64,000 bases of DNA, from assembly GCA_016713985.1 (NCBI GenBank), contig JADJOD010000008.1, forward strand, positions 1 to 64,000, written 5' to 3'. The stretch comes from Lewinellaceae bacterium. GTDB lineage: Bacteria; Bacteroidota; Bacteroidia; Chitinophagales; Saprospiraceae. Under the pieces are notes generated by a model. That model made no database searches, was not told where the DNA came from, and was given only the letters and a program-made list of their open reading frames with translations. Position numbers and translations under genes: made by a program. This document shows, piece after piece, positions 52,663 to 62,310 of the stretch (positions within the stretch are counted from its first letter, which is position 1; each line of letters starts with the position of its first letter).

Positions 52663-54144
52663 ATGACACGCAACATCCTCGAAACGGAACAAAAAGCGCT
52701 GGAAATCAACCTCGACGATCACATTTACGGCGCTTTTGCCGAGATCGGCGCGGGGCAGGAGGTTGCGCGGCATTTTTTCCAGGCCGGAGCGGCGGCGGGT
52801 ACCATTGCCAAGTCGATGAGTGCCTACGACAAAACCGTTTCGGATGAAATTTATGGCGACGAGACAAAAGGCAAGGGGCGTTATGTGTGCGAAGCGCGGC
52901 TCTACAAAATGCTCGACCATGAATACGAACTGATGGAAGGCCGGCTTCGGCAGGAACGGCCGCAGCAAAATTTCTTTGCATTCGCCGATACCGTAGCCGC
53001 CATCAATTACCAAAAAACCATCAAGGGCGACGGCTGGCTCGGCCTGCGTTTTCAACTGCATCCCGGCGCAAAACCCAATGACCTGGTGCTGCACGTCCGC
53101 CTGCTCGACAACGACAACCGGCTTCAGCAACAAGCCGTAGGTATTCTCGGCGTCAACCTCATCTACGGCTGTTTTCGCTACCACAGCGCCCCCGAAACCC
53201 TGCTGCAATCCTTGGTGGACAACCTGCGCGGGCGGGTAGCCATCGATATGGTCCGCCTGCAAGGCCCTGATTTCCAGGATATTGACAACCGGCTGCTGTG
53301 TTTGTGGGTCATAAAAAACGGCCTGAGCGAAGTAGCCGTTTTTGGACCCGACGGCAACAGCTTGCACGCCGGCGAATTCCTGTATAAAAAATCCATACTC
53401 ATCGCCCGCGGCAGTTACCGCCCGCCAACCCTCGTGCAGCAGGATATGATCCGGAACGCCTTCGAGCAATTTCGCGCCGAACCCGATGTGGACGCCGGCA
53501 ATACGTTTTTCCTCACCGAGATCACCCTCGACAACCTCTGCACGGACGGCCAACTCGACGAACGCGATTTTCTCGATCGCGCCGATATATTGTGCGCCCT
53601 CGGACAAACGGTCGTGCTCTCCAACTGCGTCCAGCATAAAAAACTGATCGCCTATTTCGCCGATTACAAAGTCAAACGTATCGGCCTGGTCATGGGGGTG
53701 CGCAAACTGCAAAATATCATCCGCGAAACCTACGAAAACAACCCCGACAACCTGCTCGGCGCTTTCGGCAAGTTGTTTCCACGCAACGTCCGGTTTTATA
53801 TTTACCCGTGTTTGCCCGCCAAAGCCTTGGCGCAGGCGGGTGCGGGTAAGCGAAGCCTGGCGCAGGCGGGTGCGGCGCTCGTCACTGCAAAAAATATCAC
53901 GGTGCCCCAGCCCATTCATTTCCTGTACGATCACCTGCTGGAAAATCAAAATATCGTTGATATTCAGGAGTTTAACCCGAGTGTTTTGGGTATATACCAC
54001 AAAGAAGTTTTGAAAATGATTCGGAACGGCGAGCCGGGTTGGGAAGAAAAAGTGCCGGAGCAAGTGGCGAAAATGGTAAGGCAGAAAAAGTTGTTCGGGT
54101 ATGTTGATGATTTGCACAGTAAGGGGGGGCTCAGCACGCATTGA
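52663..54144 (+). CDS. Conserved protein of unknown function (~490 residues)
   Basis: From MTRNILETEQKALEINL at 52663, 493 residues. I recognise it as a conserved, soluble, single-copy-type protein (GAFAEIGAGQEVARHFFQAGAAAGTIAKSMSAYD…) but I cannot name its function with confidence. It has no signal, membrane span or known catalytic motif that I can point to. An insert PAKALAQAGAGKRSLAQAGA at ~385-405 is made by a GC-rich palindromic repeat (53812-53876) that is otherwise intergenic; the same repeat sits just before the start (52633-52660). The frame is intact through both. Confidence 0.75.
   Translation: MTRNILETEQKALEINLDDHIYGAFAEIGAGQEVARHFFQAGAAAGTIAKSMSAYDKTVSDEIYGDETKGKGRYVCEARLYKMLDHEYELMEGRLRQERPQQNFFAFADTVAAINYQKTIKGDGWLGLRFQLHPGAKPNDLVLHVRLLDNDNRLQQQAVGILGVNLIYGCFRYHSAPETLLQSLVDNLRGRVAIDMVRLQGPDFQDIDNRLLCLWVIKNGLSEVAVFGPDGNSLHAGEFLYKKSILIARGSYRPPTLVQQDMIRNAFEQFRAEPDVDAGNTFFLTEITLDNLCTDGQLDERDFLDRADILCALGQTVVLSNCVQHKKLIAYFADYKVKRIGLVMGVRKLQNIIRETYENNPDNLLGAFGKLFPRNVRFYIYPCLPAKALAQAGAGKRSLAQAGAALVTAKNITVPQPIHFLYDHLLENQNIVDIQEFNPSVLGIYHKEVLKMIRNGEPGWEEKVPEQVAKMVRQKKLFGYVDDLHSKGGLSTH
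53812..53876 (+). repeat. Palindromic GCGCAGGCGGG repeat inserted in frame
   Basis: Two tandem units (AAGCCTTGGCGCAGGCGGG then AAGCCTGGCGCAGGCGGG) keep the reading frame of the unknown gene. The reverse complement matches the motif at 52633-52660 at about 24 of 28 positions. Confidence 0.7.
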
Positions 54145-54189
54145 AAATTGTACATTGGTCATTTTTAATAACCATCAATTGAACATAGT

Positions 54190-54636
54190 ATGACGCTCGA
54201 AGAAAAGATCAACAAGGACCTCGTAACCGCCATGAAAGCCAAGGACGACGTCAGTCTGCGCGGTATCCGCGCGATCAAAAGCGCTATCCTGCTGGCCAAA
54301 ACAGACGGCAGCGGCAACGCCATTGACGAAGCCCGCGAGGTGCAGATCTTGCAAAAATTGGTAAAAACCCGCCAGGAATCACTCGATATTTACGAAAAAA
54401 ACAACCGGCCCGAACTGGCGGAAAAGGAACGGGAAGAAATAGAAGTGATCAAACGTTACCTGCCGGCCATGCTCGAAGGCGCCGACCTGGAGGCAGCCCT
54501 GCGGGAAATCATCGCCGAGGTGGGCGCCGAGTCCGCCAAAGACATGGGCAAGGTGATGGGAGCGGCCAACAAACAATTAGCGGGCAAAGCCGACGGCAGG
54601 GCAATTTCAGACATCGTAAAGCAATTGCTTTCTTAA
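54190..54636 (+). CDS. GatB/YqeY domain protein
   Basis: 148 residues. The YqeY fold is marked by LRGIRAIKSAILLAK, EVQILQKLVKTRQESLDIYEKNNRPELAEKEREEIEVIKRYLP and the KDMGKVMGAANKQLAGKADGRAISDIVKQLL end. It is related to the C-terminal tRNA-binding domain of GatB, the amidotransferase subunit, and probably binds tRNA. It ends at the start of the long heptamer hairpin. Confidence 0.92.
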   Translation: MTLEEKINKDLVTAMKAKDDVSLRGIRAIKSAILLAKTDGSGNAIDEAREVQILQKLVKTRQESLDIYEKNNRPELAEKEREEIEVIKRYLPAMLEGADLEAALREIIAEVGAESAKDMGKVMGAANKQLAGKADGRAISDIVKQLLS

Positions 54637-54638
54637 TG

Positions 54639-54711
54639 ATGAATGAGGAAGGATGAATGATGAATGATGCACACACGCAAAATCATTCATCATTCATCAT
54701 TCCTCATTCAT
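54639..54711. repeat. 30-bp hairpin built from GATGAAT heptamers
   Basis: Arms at 54639-54668 and 54682-54711 match at 29 of 30 positions around a 13-bp loop. It lies in the yqeY-lptB gap and could terminate yqeY or separate the two transcripts. The same heptamer returns at 62180-62255 and 62643-62685. Confidence 0.85.
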
Positions 54712-54727
54712 AATTCATCACGGAATT

Positions 54728-55465
54728 ATGATTTTAAGAGCCGAAAATATTTTTAAAACTTACGGCAAACGTACGGTGGTCAAAGGGGTCTCCTTCGACG
54801 TCAGCCAGGGCGAGATCGTGGGGTTGCTGGGGCCGAACGGCGCCGGCAAAACGACCTCCTTTTATATGGTGGTGGGTTTTATCCGGCCGACGGAGGGGCA
54901 CGTTTTTCTGGAAGAAGAAGAAATAACGGATTTGCCCATGTACCGCCGTGCACAAAAAGGGATCGGTTACCTGCCGCAGGAGCCCAGCGTGTTTCGCAAA
55001 CTGTCGGTGGAAGACAACATCAAGGCAGTACTGGAAATGACCAAACTCGGCAAGGCGGAGCAGCGCGACAAATTGGAATTGTTGATCGACGAGTTTAACC
55101 TGCACCACGTGCGGAAAGGTATGGGCGACACACTTTCGGGCGGTGAACGCCGGCGTACAGAGATCGCCCGCGCCCTGGCTTCCGATCCAAAATTCATCCT
55201 GCTCGACGAACCTTTTGCCGGTATCGACCCTATCGCCGTGGAGGATATCCAATCCATCGTAGCCCGCTTGAAAACCAAAAATATCGGCATCCTCATCACC
55301 GACCACAACGTGCAGGAAACCCTCAGTATCACCGACCGGGCCTACCTGATGTTTGAAGGAAGTATCCTGAAAGCCGGCACCGCCGAAGAACTGGCCGCCG
55401 ACGAAATGGTGCGCAAGGTGTATTTGGGTAAAAATTTCGAATTGAAACGAAAGGTGATCGGGTAA
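54728..55465 (+). CDS. lptB: LPS export ABC transporter ATP-binding protein
   Basis: 245 residues. Walker A GPNGAGKT at 35-42, Q-loop in LPQEPSVFRKL, signature LSGGERRRTEIARALA, Walker B FILLDEPFAG and the H-switch TDHNV. The closely spaced motif set fits LptB, which powers lipopolysaccharide extraction from the inner membrane. No lptF/G genes adjoin. It starts just after the heptamer hairpin. Confidence 0.93.
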   Translation: MILRAENIFKTYGKRTVVKGVSFDVSQGEIVGLLGPNGAGKTTSFYMVVGFIRPTEGHVFLEEEEITDLPMYRRAQKGIGYLPQEPSVFRKLSVEDNIKAVLEMTKLGKAEQRDKLELLIDEFNLHHVRKGMGDTLSGGERRRTEIARALASDPKFILLDEPFAGIDPIAVEDIQSIVARLKTKNIGILITDHNVQETLSITDRAYLMFEGSILKAGTAEELAADEMVRKVYLGKNFELKRKVIG

Positions 55466-55490
55466 GACTGCTGGGCATTTTTCACGCCAA

Positions 55491-55590
55491 GGCTTAAAGA
55501 AGAAACACGCAAAAGCGCAAAACTTTGATTTTAAACGCTCTGCGACTTTGCGAGACCTTTGCAACTTTGCGTGAAAATGTTCGGCAGTGT
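55491..55590. repeat. cacgcaaaggcgc-type repeat after lptB
   Basis: Degenerate cgcaaagttttgcgt/actttgcgtgaaaa blocks flanked by TTTTCACGC and GCGTGAAAA form an inverted set. It resembles the 14111-14166 hairpin. Confidence 0.5.
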
Positions 55591-55641
55591 GGGCTCACCC
55601 GCAAATCCTCGGTGCAGTTTTCAACTGATTTTACTGTGGTT

Positions 55642-55705
55642 TCCCGCAGATTTCGCCGACAGGCGCAGATAAAATACGCTGCGAAAATCTGCGGCATCTG
55701 CGGGA
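55642..55705. repeat. CCCGCAGAT hairpin repeat
   Basis: TCCCGCAGAT (55642-55651) pairs with ATCTGCGGGA (55696-55705), with nested GCGCAGAT/ATCTGCGG blocks inside. It lies between two convergent genes. Confidence 0.6.
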
Positions 55706-55727
55706 CCGTGACTTATCACGGGCCATT

Positions 55728-55760
55728 AAAAAAAAACCCCGCCACGCGAACGCGACGGGG
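55728..55760 (-). terminator. Rho-independent terminator of rpsA with UUCG loop
   Basis: On the minus strand CCCCGTCGCG pairs with CGTGGCGGGG (two G·U pairs) around a TTCG tetraloop, followed by nine T. This ends the rpsA transcript 35 bp past its stop. Confidence 0.88.
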
Positions 55761-55794
55761 GATTTGTTATTCCATCTGATTGGATATCAGGAAC

Positions 55795-58080
55795 TTACTC
55801 CTTGTCCAACTGTTCTTTCAACTGAGCCAGTGCAGCCAGGTCGCCGAGGGTTTCTTTTTCGACTTTTTTCTGCACTTCCACGATGGCGCTTTGTGCTTCG
55901 CCGGATTCTTTGATCCGTTCGGCTTTCACCACCTCTTCGGCTTTGTGTTTCAAATCCTCTAAGTAGCGGGTATGCGATACGAGGATGCGGCGGTCGTCTT
56001 TGTTGAATTCGATGACTTTGACGGTCAGCGATTCACCCACGTCAACCGCTTGGCCGTCGTCTTTCCGGATGTGTTTGGCCGGGGCAAATGCCTCGAGGCC
56101 GTGCGGCATCTGGAAGGTGGCGCCTTTGTCGTCGCGTTTCAGCACAACCGCTTCGTGATAGGAGCCGACCGGGAAGATCGATTCGAATGCATCCCAGGGG
56201 TTTTCCTGCGTTTGTTTATGGCCGAGGCTGATCTGGCGTTTGTCTTTGTCGATGTCGAGTACCACCACGTCCATCGTGCTGCCCACCTTGGTGAACTCGC
56301 TGGGGTGTGCGTACCGTTTCGTCCAGGAGAGGTCGCTGATGTGCACCATGCCACCCACACCTTCCGACAATTCGACAAAAATGCCGTAGTTGGTGATGTT
56401 TTTCACCGTGCCGACGTGTGTGCCGCCGATGGGGAAACGTTCTTCGATTTCGCTCCAGGGATCGGCAGTCAACTGCTTGATGGACAGGGACATCTTGCGG
56501 TCGCCGCGGTCGATGGTTACAACACGTGCTTCCACTTCCTGACCCATTTTGAAGTATTCCTTCGCGTTGATGCTCTGGTTGCCCCAGGTGATTTCGCTGA
56601 TGTGGATCAGACCTTCGACGCCGGGCTGGATTTCCACAAATGCGCCGTAATCTTCGATATTGACCACTTTTCCGGTCACAACGGAGCCTTCCGTCACTTC
56701 GGCTGCCAGCACCTCCCAGGGGTGCGGGGTCAGTTGTTTGAGGCCGAGGCTGATGCGTTTTTTGTTTTCGTCGAAATCGAGCACCACCACGTTGATGCGC
56801 TGGTTGAGTTGCAGCACTTCGCTCGGGTGGCCGATACGGCCCCAACTGATGTCGGTGATGTAAAGCAGGCCGTCTACGCCGCCGAGGTCGAGGAACGCGC
56901 CGAAATCGGTGATGTTTTTCACGATACCTTCGAGTACCTGGCCTTTTTCGAGGCTGCCGAGGATCTGTTCGCGTTGTTCGGCGAGGTCGCTTTCGATCAG
57001 CGCTTTGTGGCTGACAACGGCGTTTTTGATTTGCTCGTTGACTTTAACCACTTTGAATTCCATCACTTTACCAACGTACTGGTCGTAGTCGATGACCGGC
57101 TTGATGTCGATCTGCGAACCGGGCAGGAAGGTTTCCAGGCCGTTGCAGTCCACGATAAGGCCGCCTTTGGTTTTGCTGATGACGGTACCCCGAATGATGG
57201 TGCCGTTTTTGAACGAATCGACAATGCTTTCCCAGGCGCGCAGGATTTTTGCTTTGCGGCGGGAAAGGCCGAGTTGGCCCTGACTGTCTTCCTGGCTTTC
57301 CACGTACACTTCCACTTCGTCGCCTTGTGCGAGTCCGGGAATGTCGCGGAATTCGCTCATCGGGATCAGGCCGTCGCTTTTGTAGTTGATGTCGAGCACT
57401 ACGTCGCCGCCGCTGATAGCACTGACGCGACCTTTAATGATCTCGTTTTCAGTAACATCGCTAAGGGTTGCGTCGTATTGCTTCAGCAGCGTCGCTTTTT
57501 CGGATTCGGAGTATACAATGGCGCCGCGGCGGTTCATATTCCAGTTGAAATCGTCGTGCGAACCACCCGCCAGCAGGGCGTCAAATACCGGGAGTTCTAC
57601 GTCTTCCTCTTCTTCTTCCTCTGCTTCTTTTTCTGCCACGGGTTCTTCCGACGGGGCCGGCTCTTCTTCGGCGGTAATTTCTTCGGGCGCGTCTTCTTCC
57701 TCGGCAGGGGTTTCTACTTCGGCTTCTGCGATGACCGGTACTTCTTCCACGGCAGGCGTTTCTACTTCGGCTTCTGCGATGACCGGAACTTCTTCCACAG
57801 CAGGCGTTTCAACTTCGGCTTCTGCGATGACCGGTACTTCTTCCACAGCAGGCGTTTCAACTTCGGCTTCTGCGATGACCGGTACTTCTTCCACAGCAGG
57901 AGTTTCAATTTCGGCCTCTGCGATGACCGGTACTTCTTCCACGGCAGGAGTTTCTACTTCTGCTTCTGCGGCGGGCTGCTCTTCAGCAACCGGTGTTTCT
58001 TCCGCCGCCTGAGCAACGGTTTCTTCGGCGGAGTTTTCCTCCTGCTCGTTGTTGATTTCTTTTTCGTCGTCGAGTAACAT
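55795..58080 (-). CDS. rpsA: 30S ribosomal protein S1 with long acidic N-terminal extension
   Basis: 761 residues from MLLDDEKEINNEQEEN. Six S1 RNA-binding repeats (GRVSAISGGDVVLDI…, GTVISKTKGGLIVDC…, GIVKNITDFGAFLDL…, GKVVNIEDYGAFVEI…, GTVKNITNYGIFVEL…, AVVLKRDDKGATFQM…) follow an acidic head. The head (~30-140) is built of five 16-residue repeats (EVETPAVEEVPVIAEA type), with more Glu after. S1 recruits mRNA and unfolds it; in Bacteroidota translation is mostly SD-independent, so S1 matters greatly. The frame extends to 58158 but the internal start is closer to the family start. Confidence 0.95.
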   Translation of the reverse strand: MLLDDEKEINNEQEENSAEETVAQAAEETPVAEEQPAAEAEVETPAVEEVPVIAEAEIETPAVEEVPVIAEAEVETPAVEEVPVIAEAEVETPAVEEVPVIAEAEVETPAVEEVPVIAEAEVETPAEEEDAPEEITAEEEPAPSEEPVAEKEAEEEEEEDVELPVFDALLAGGSHDDFNWNMNRRGAIVYSESEKATLLKQYDATLSDVTENEIIKGRVSAISGGDVVLDINYKSDGLIPMSEFRDIPGLAQGDEVEVYVESQEDSQGQLGLSRRKAKILRAWESIVDSFKNGTIIRGTVISKTKGGLIVDCNGLETFLPGSQIDIKPVIDYDQYVGKVMEFKVVKVNEQIKNAVVSHKALIESDLAEQREQILGSLEKGQVLEGIVKNITDFGAFLDLGGVDGLLYITDISWGRIGHPSEVLQLNQRINVVVLDFDENKKRISLGLKQLTPHPWEVLAAEVTEGSVVTGKVVNIEDYGAFVEIQPGVEGLIHISEITWGNQSINAKEYFKMGQEVEARVVTIDRGDRKMSLSIKQLTADPWSEIEERFPIGGTHVGTVKNITNYGIFVELSEGVGGMVHISDLSWTKRYAHPSEFTKVGSTMDVVVLDIDKDKRQISLGHKQTQENPWDAFESIFPVGSYHEAVVLKRDDKGATFQMPHGLEAFAPAKHIRKDDGQAVDVGESLTVKVIEFNKDDRRILVSHTRYLEDLKHKAEEVVKAERIKESGEAQSAIVEVQKKVEKETLGDLAALAQLKEQLDKE
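57705..57960 (-). repeat. 48-bp tandem repeat in the acidic head of rpsA
   Basis: Five copies of a 48-bp unit coding EVETPAVEEVPVIAEA, near-identical at the DNA level (for example GCTTCTGCGATGACCGGTA on the plus strand). Low divergence means recent expansion. Confidence 0.9.
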
Positions 58081-58201
58081 AATAAAAAATGAGTGGTTTC
58101 GGCCTGCCCGACGGGCAGCTTGGGGCTTTTTAGTATGGAACACTGAATCCGGCTTCACTTCAAGGGCAAAACCGTTACCCTCCGCTTTTCAAAAGCGGGC
58201 G

Positions 58202-58209
58202 CGAAGGTA
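58202..58209 (-). promoter_or_regulatory. -7-like octamer for rpsA
   Basis: TACCTTCG on the minus strand, one change from TAnnTTTG, about 120 bp before the rpsA start at 58080. Confidence 0.35.
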
Positions 58210-58284
58210 CTATAATTTTGAATTTTTGCAAAATATCTTTAAAAACACTGGCGCGCCGGCATTACAATAACTGCTTTCCGAGGT

Positions 58285-59166
58285 TCACCGGGCCTCCGGC
58301 GATTCGTTTTCGCCGGCGGATTCAAATTTTGCACCCACCGGAGGGCGGTACCGCTGAAACGGCATTTTCAACAAATTGCCCAGTTCCGAGTGTTCTGTGG
58401 CAGAAAGGTGTGTGTCAATCCCAAAAACGATCTTTTCGTTGTCCATTTTGGTAAAAGTGCCAAACAGGCGGTCCCAGATCGAAAAAATATTGCCGTAATT
58501 GCTGTCGGTATAGGGCAATATATAGTGGTGATGCACCCGGTGCATACGCGGGGTAACAAGCACCCAACTCAACGCGTCGTCGAGCCGGCCGGGAAACCGG
58601 ATATTGGCGTGGTTAAATTGCGACAACGCGGCCGACAAGGATTGGTATAAAAAAATCAGGTAGATCGGCGCGCCGCAAACGACGACGCCGGCGGTGGTAA
58701 ACACAAACCGGAAAACACTTTCACCCGGATGATGGCGGTTGGCGGTCGTGGTGTCCACATTGGTGTCGGTGTGGTGCACGAGGTGAAAACGCCACATCCA
58801 TTTCACCTTGTGTTCCGCCCAGTGTACAAAATAGGCCCCGATGAGATCGAGCAGCAGCAAACCGATAAGGGTGTACCACAGGAGCGGCATTTCCGGCATC
58901 CATTGCAAAAGCCCGAATGACGTGGCCTCCACCCATTCGGCCGATTTCAGCAGGATAAAAGCCATCAAAAAATTGACCAATACCGTGGTAAAGGTGAAAA
59001 ACAGGTTGATACCCGCGTGCAACCACTTGTTGTACTTCCAGCGGAAAAGAGGCACTGCTCCTTCGAGCAACAGAAAAAATGTAAGCCCTCCCAACAATAT
59101 CGCGCTGCGATGCGAGGAAGGGATGTGGGTGAAATAGTCAACAATGGATTCCATGACAGACTTCAA
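58285..59166 (-). CDS. Sterol-desaturase-family di-iron hydroxylase
   Basis: 293 residues (or 289 from a second Met at 59154) with four or five membrane spans. The histidine motifs that bind di-iron are HWAEH, FHLVHH and HRVHHH, preceded by long hydrophobic stretches. Such proteins hydroxylate or desaturate lipids (fatty acids, carotenoids, sterol-like compounds). Substrate unknown. A perfect 20-bp palindrome at 59211-59230 sits about 50 bp upstream of its start. Confidence 0.88.
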   Translation of the reverse strand: MKSVMESIVDYFTHIPSSHRSAILLGGLTFFLLLEGAVPLFRWKYNKWLHAGINLFFTFTTVLVNFLMAFILLKSAEWVEATSFGLLQWMPEMPLLWYTLIGLLLLDLIGAYFVHWAEHKVKWMWRFHLVHHTDTNVDTTTANRHHPGESVFRFVFTTAGVVVCGAPIYLIFLYQSLSAALSQFNHANIRFPGRLDDALSWVLVTPRMHRVHHHYILPYTDSNYGNIFSIWDRLFGTFTKMDNEKIVFGIDTHLSATEHSELGNLLKMPFQRYRPPVGAKFESAGENESPEAR

Positions 59167-59210
59167 ATTATCTGCACAAATCTACAACACAAGGGGTTGT
59201 TACAGTTCAT

Positions 59211-59230
59211 CCTGTCAAAATTTTGACAGG
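59211..59230. promoter_or_regulatory. Perfect 20-bp palindrome upstream of the desaturase gene
   Basis: CCTGTCAAAATTTTGACAGG at 59211-59230 is a two-fold symmetric operator-like site. It shares the half TTTTGACAGG with the site before hsp20 (33057-33066). Confidence 0.5.
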
Positions 59231-59307
59231 TGCGAAACAAGTTCCTGAATCACAATGTATTGAAGGTCGAAAATCAAAATTTACCCGGACCTGATTTTCA
59301 ATTTCAA

Positions 59308-62065
59308 TCACCGCCCGCTTCGGATCAATTCGATATAACCGCTCAATACATCTTTCCGGAGCGTGGTGCCGCTCACGCGGTTTTCATACACCTTGCACAC
59401 ATAGAAATATGAACCTTCCGGTAATTCCTTGCCGTTGGAGTTGGTGCCGTTCCAAAGAATAGCCGGGTCCTGCGTGGCAAAAACGAGATTGCCCCAGCGG
59501 TTGAAGATCTGCATATCCACCCGTTCGATAAAACGCCAGCCCGGGAAGGGGGTGTACAGGTCGTTTTGCTGATCGCCATTGGGAGTGAATGCATTGGGAA
59601 GTTCGTAACTCGGGCAATTATCCACACAAACAATGTTGCTGAGGGCGCTTTCGTTGCCCACGGAATCGAGCGCCGACACGGCGTAACATCCGACCAGGCC
59701 TACCTGTGGACTGTGGGTGAGGGTGGTATTGGAGGCGCCGTCAATCACTTCCAGCAGTGCCGGTTGTTCGCCTTCTGCGGGCGCATACCAGATATGATAG
59801 GTAGTCACGTTGCTCGTTGCGCCGCAACTGGTGTTGGGGTTTGTCCAACTCAGTTCGTTTTCAAAAGTCTCTCCGGGCTCCGGATTGCCGGAAGTATTGC
59901 ATAAATTCTGTACCGTGAGGACGGGCGGGCAGGGCGGGATGGTATCAATCGGCGCACCGCAGGCTTCCTGGGAAAGATTCAGGATCGGGTTGATCACCCC
60001 GCCAATGCTGTAGGTGCCCACACTCCGCACATAATAACAGTATTCTTTCCCGTTCACCAGGTTTTGATCGGCATAATTAGCGACGGCACTTGTTCCGATC
60101 GAATCGAACAACCCCGTCACGTCGTTTTTCCGGAAAATATCGTAGCGGTAATTGTTCCAGGGCACTATTTCCTGCCAGGAAAGCAGGTTGGTATGATCGG
60201 TGGAGCCGACCTTCAGAAATACCGACGATGCCTCGTTGGTGGAGCCCAGCGGCGTGTCCAGACCTTTGACGTAAAAATCGATCCGGTAATGATAAGGCTG
60301 GCCTTTTGTGTTCAGGTTGACATCCGTAAAACAGGTGTCGTTGGCCTGCCAGAATGTATTGGCGCTAAACGACGCGCCCGGAATTTCCTGTAACGTGCCG
60401 CCCGACAGGCCCGGCGCCCGCAGCACCTGGTAGCGGTAAGGCCCGTGGTTGATCACCGTATCGAGGTCTTTTGCAACCGGTTTTGACCAGCAGACGTTTA
60501 TCTCGCCGGTAAGCGGGTCGGTTTTGCACGGAAACGTTGGTGATCAGCGGCAGGTCGCGGGGCAACTGGACGCACACTTCATCGGACGCGAGGCTTTCCA
60601 CCACATTGTACCGGTAGCCGCCCAAGGAAACTCGCGCGAACTTGGCAAGCACGCGATAACAGTAGGTGCGTCCGCGGTCCACGTTGGTGTCTTTATAATA
60701 ATACCGCCCGTTTTGCTCTTCTTTGGTAACGAAAATCAACTCGGTATAACCTTTCCCCGCCAGTCCGGGCATACAGGTATCCGGCTCGAACGGATTGCTG
60801 CCTTCCCGCCGCCACACGGAAAAACCGAAGAAATAATCATCGGCCGCTCCTTCGCATAAGTAGGGTTTGGCCCAACTGACCTCCACTTCGCCGAATTGTG
60901 CGTCGGCCTGCACGTCTTCCGGCGGCGGCCCCACCACTTTGATATTCACCGTTTTTAAATCGGCTAACTGGGGAATATTTTTGCTGATGGAATCCAGGGC
61001 TTTGAACACCACGGAATAAGGCTGGTTGGAGATGTGCTCACAAACCGTTTGCCACTTAAACTTTCCCGTTACCGGCGGCGGATTGAACCCCGGCGGCCGG
61101 TCGAACGTGGCCGGGCTGTACGGCGAACTGATCGGGCCGCCCAATGCAGTCAGTTGCACCAGGTCGCCGGTATCCGGATCGGTAGCCACCACGTCGAATT
61201 CAAGTAATTGCCCGGCAACGACGCAGGTGTCCAGGATGGCGCTCACCACCGGCGGGTTGTTGTCGCACATATCCACAAAAATCTGCATGTCGCGGATGGT
61301 GGTATCGATCGCCGTACCGTCGCGCCAGGAAACGATAATAAAAGCAAGGTTGTACTCCCCCGGCACCTGCGGCGTTTGCCAGAGAATGTCGCCTGTGACG
61401 GGGTCCAGGCTGAGGAAGTTGTTATTGGGGGATATCTGGTTGGGAAAACTGTATTTTAGAGGAGATATGGGGGTGTTCAGCGCCTGCAACGGTATGATCA
61501 GGTGATAGGAGAGGCTGTCTCCATCCGGGTCGAACGCGTTGGGGTTGTGCCGGAAGGGTTTGCCAACACAGGCGTTGTCTATCGGCGGCTGCAGGAGGTA
61601 GGGGGTGGTGTTATTCCCGTCAAATTGCGGGTCTAAGAAGAAATAACTGGTTTGAATATGAAACGGCACGTTGTCCGACGAAGGTGGGTTCACATTGATG
61701 ATGCCGGCAATACGGTTGGGATCGGTCATCGAGATGACATACCACGCCGGGCCGGCGTAAAAATGTTCCGCAACATAGATATTGTATTTGATGTCGTTGG
61801 GCAAAACAACACCCTGCGGCGGTATGCCGGGGCCGTTGGAACGGACGACCTGTTCTGTTTTGCCGTCGCCCCAGTTGATGGTCAGGGTGTCGCGGTCGGC
61901 ATTGACACTGCTGGCTTTTGTCCAGGTGATGATGGTCGCCCGGATGGTGAGCAGGCCGATCTGCTCGATGTGTATTTCACCGGCGCGGTTATGGGTCGCC
62001 AGCAAGGCGAGCGGGCCGTATAAAAAAGCTAGAACAAATAAAAGCGGACGTAACCGTAGTCTCAT
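59308..62065 (-). CDS. Gliding-motility-type surface protein, CHU_C domain at C-terminus (frameshifted)
   Basis: MRLRLRPLLFVLAFLYGPLALLA is the signal peptide. Beta-rich PKD/Ig-like domains follow, and the C-terminus is the gliding-motility-associated CHU_C domain (LPNAFTPNGDQQNDLYTPF…IFNRWGNLVF…WNGTNSNGKELPEGSYFYV). At 60522-60525 four T on the plus strand (four A in the gene) should be six: the text then reads VSVQKTDPLTGEINVCWSKPVAKDLDTVI and the two frames make about 920 residues. It is a T9SS-exported, surface-attached adhesin-like protein. No enzymatic domain is visible. Confidence 0.85.
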
Positions 62066-62179
62066 GTTTTGTGTGTTTAATCGTATCGGGACGGTTATGG
62101 AGAACGGGCTACAAGATTAAATTATTTTCCCGTAAAACGGCCAAAAATCAATCGTGTGTGCCACATTTGCCAAAAAAAG

Positions 62180-62255
<76 letters not shown>

Positions 62256-62310
62256 ACTTTCAATGACAACAATGACAACAAAGACAACAATGACGCATTA
62301 ACCTTTCAAT

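Noticed and set aside
55972..58077. 701-residue open frame antisense to rpsA
   Set aside because: It mirrors rpsA codon usage (Phe/Asp/His-rich) and overlaps a certain gene completely; no signal or domain.
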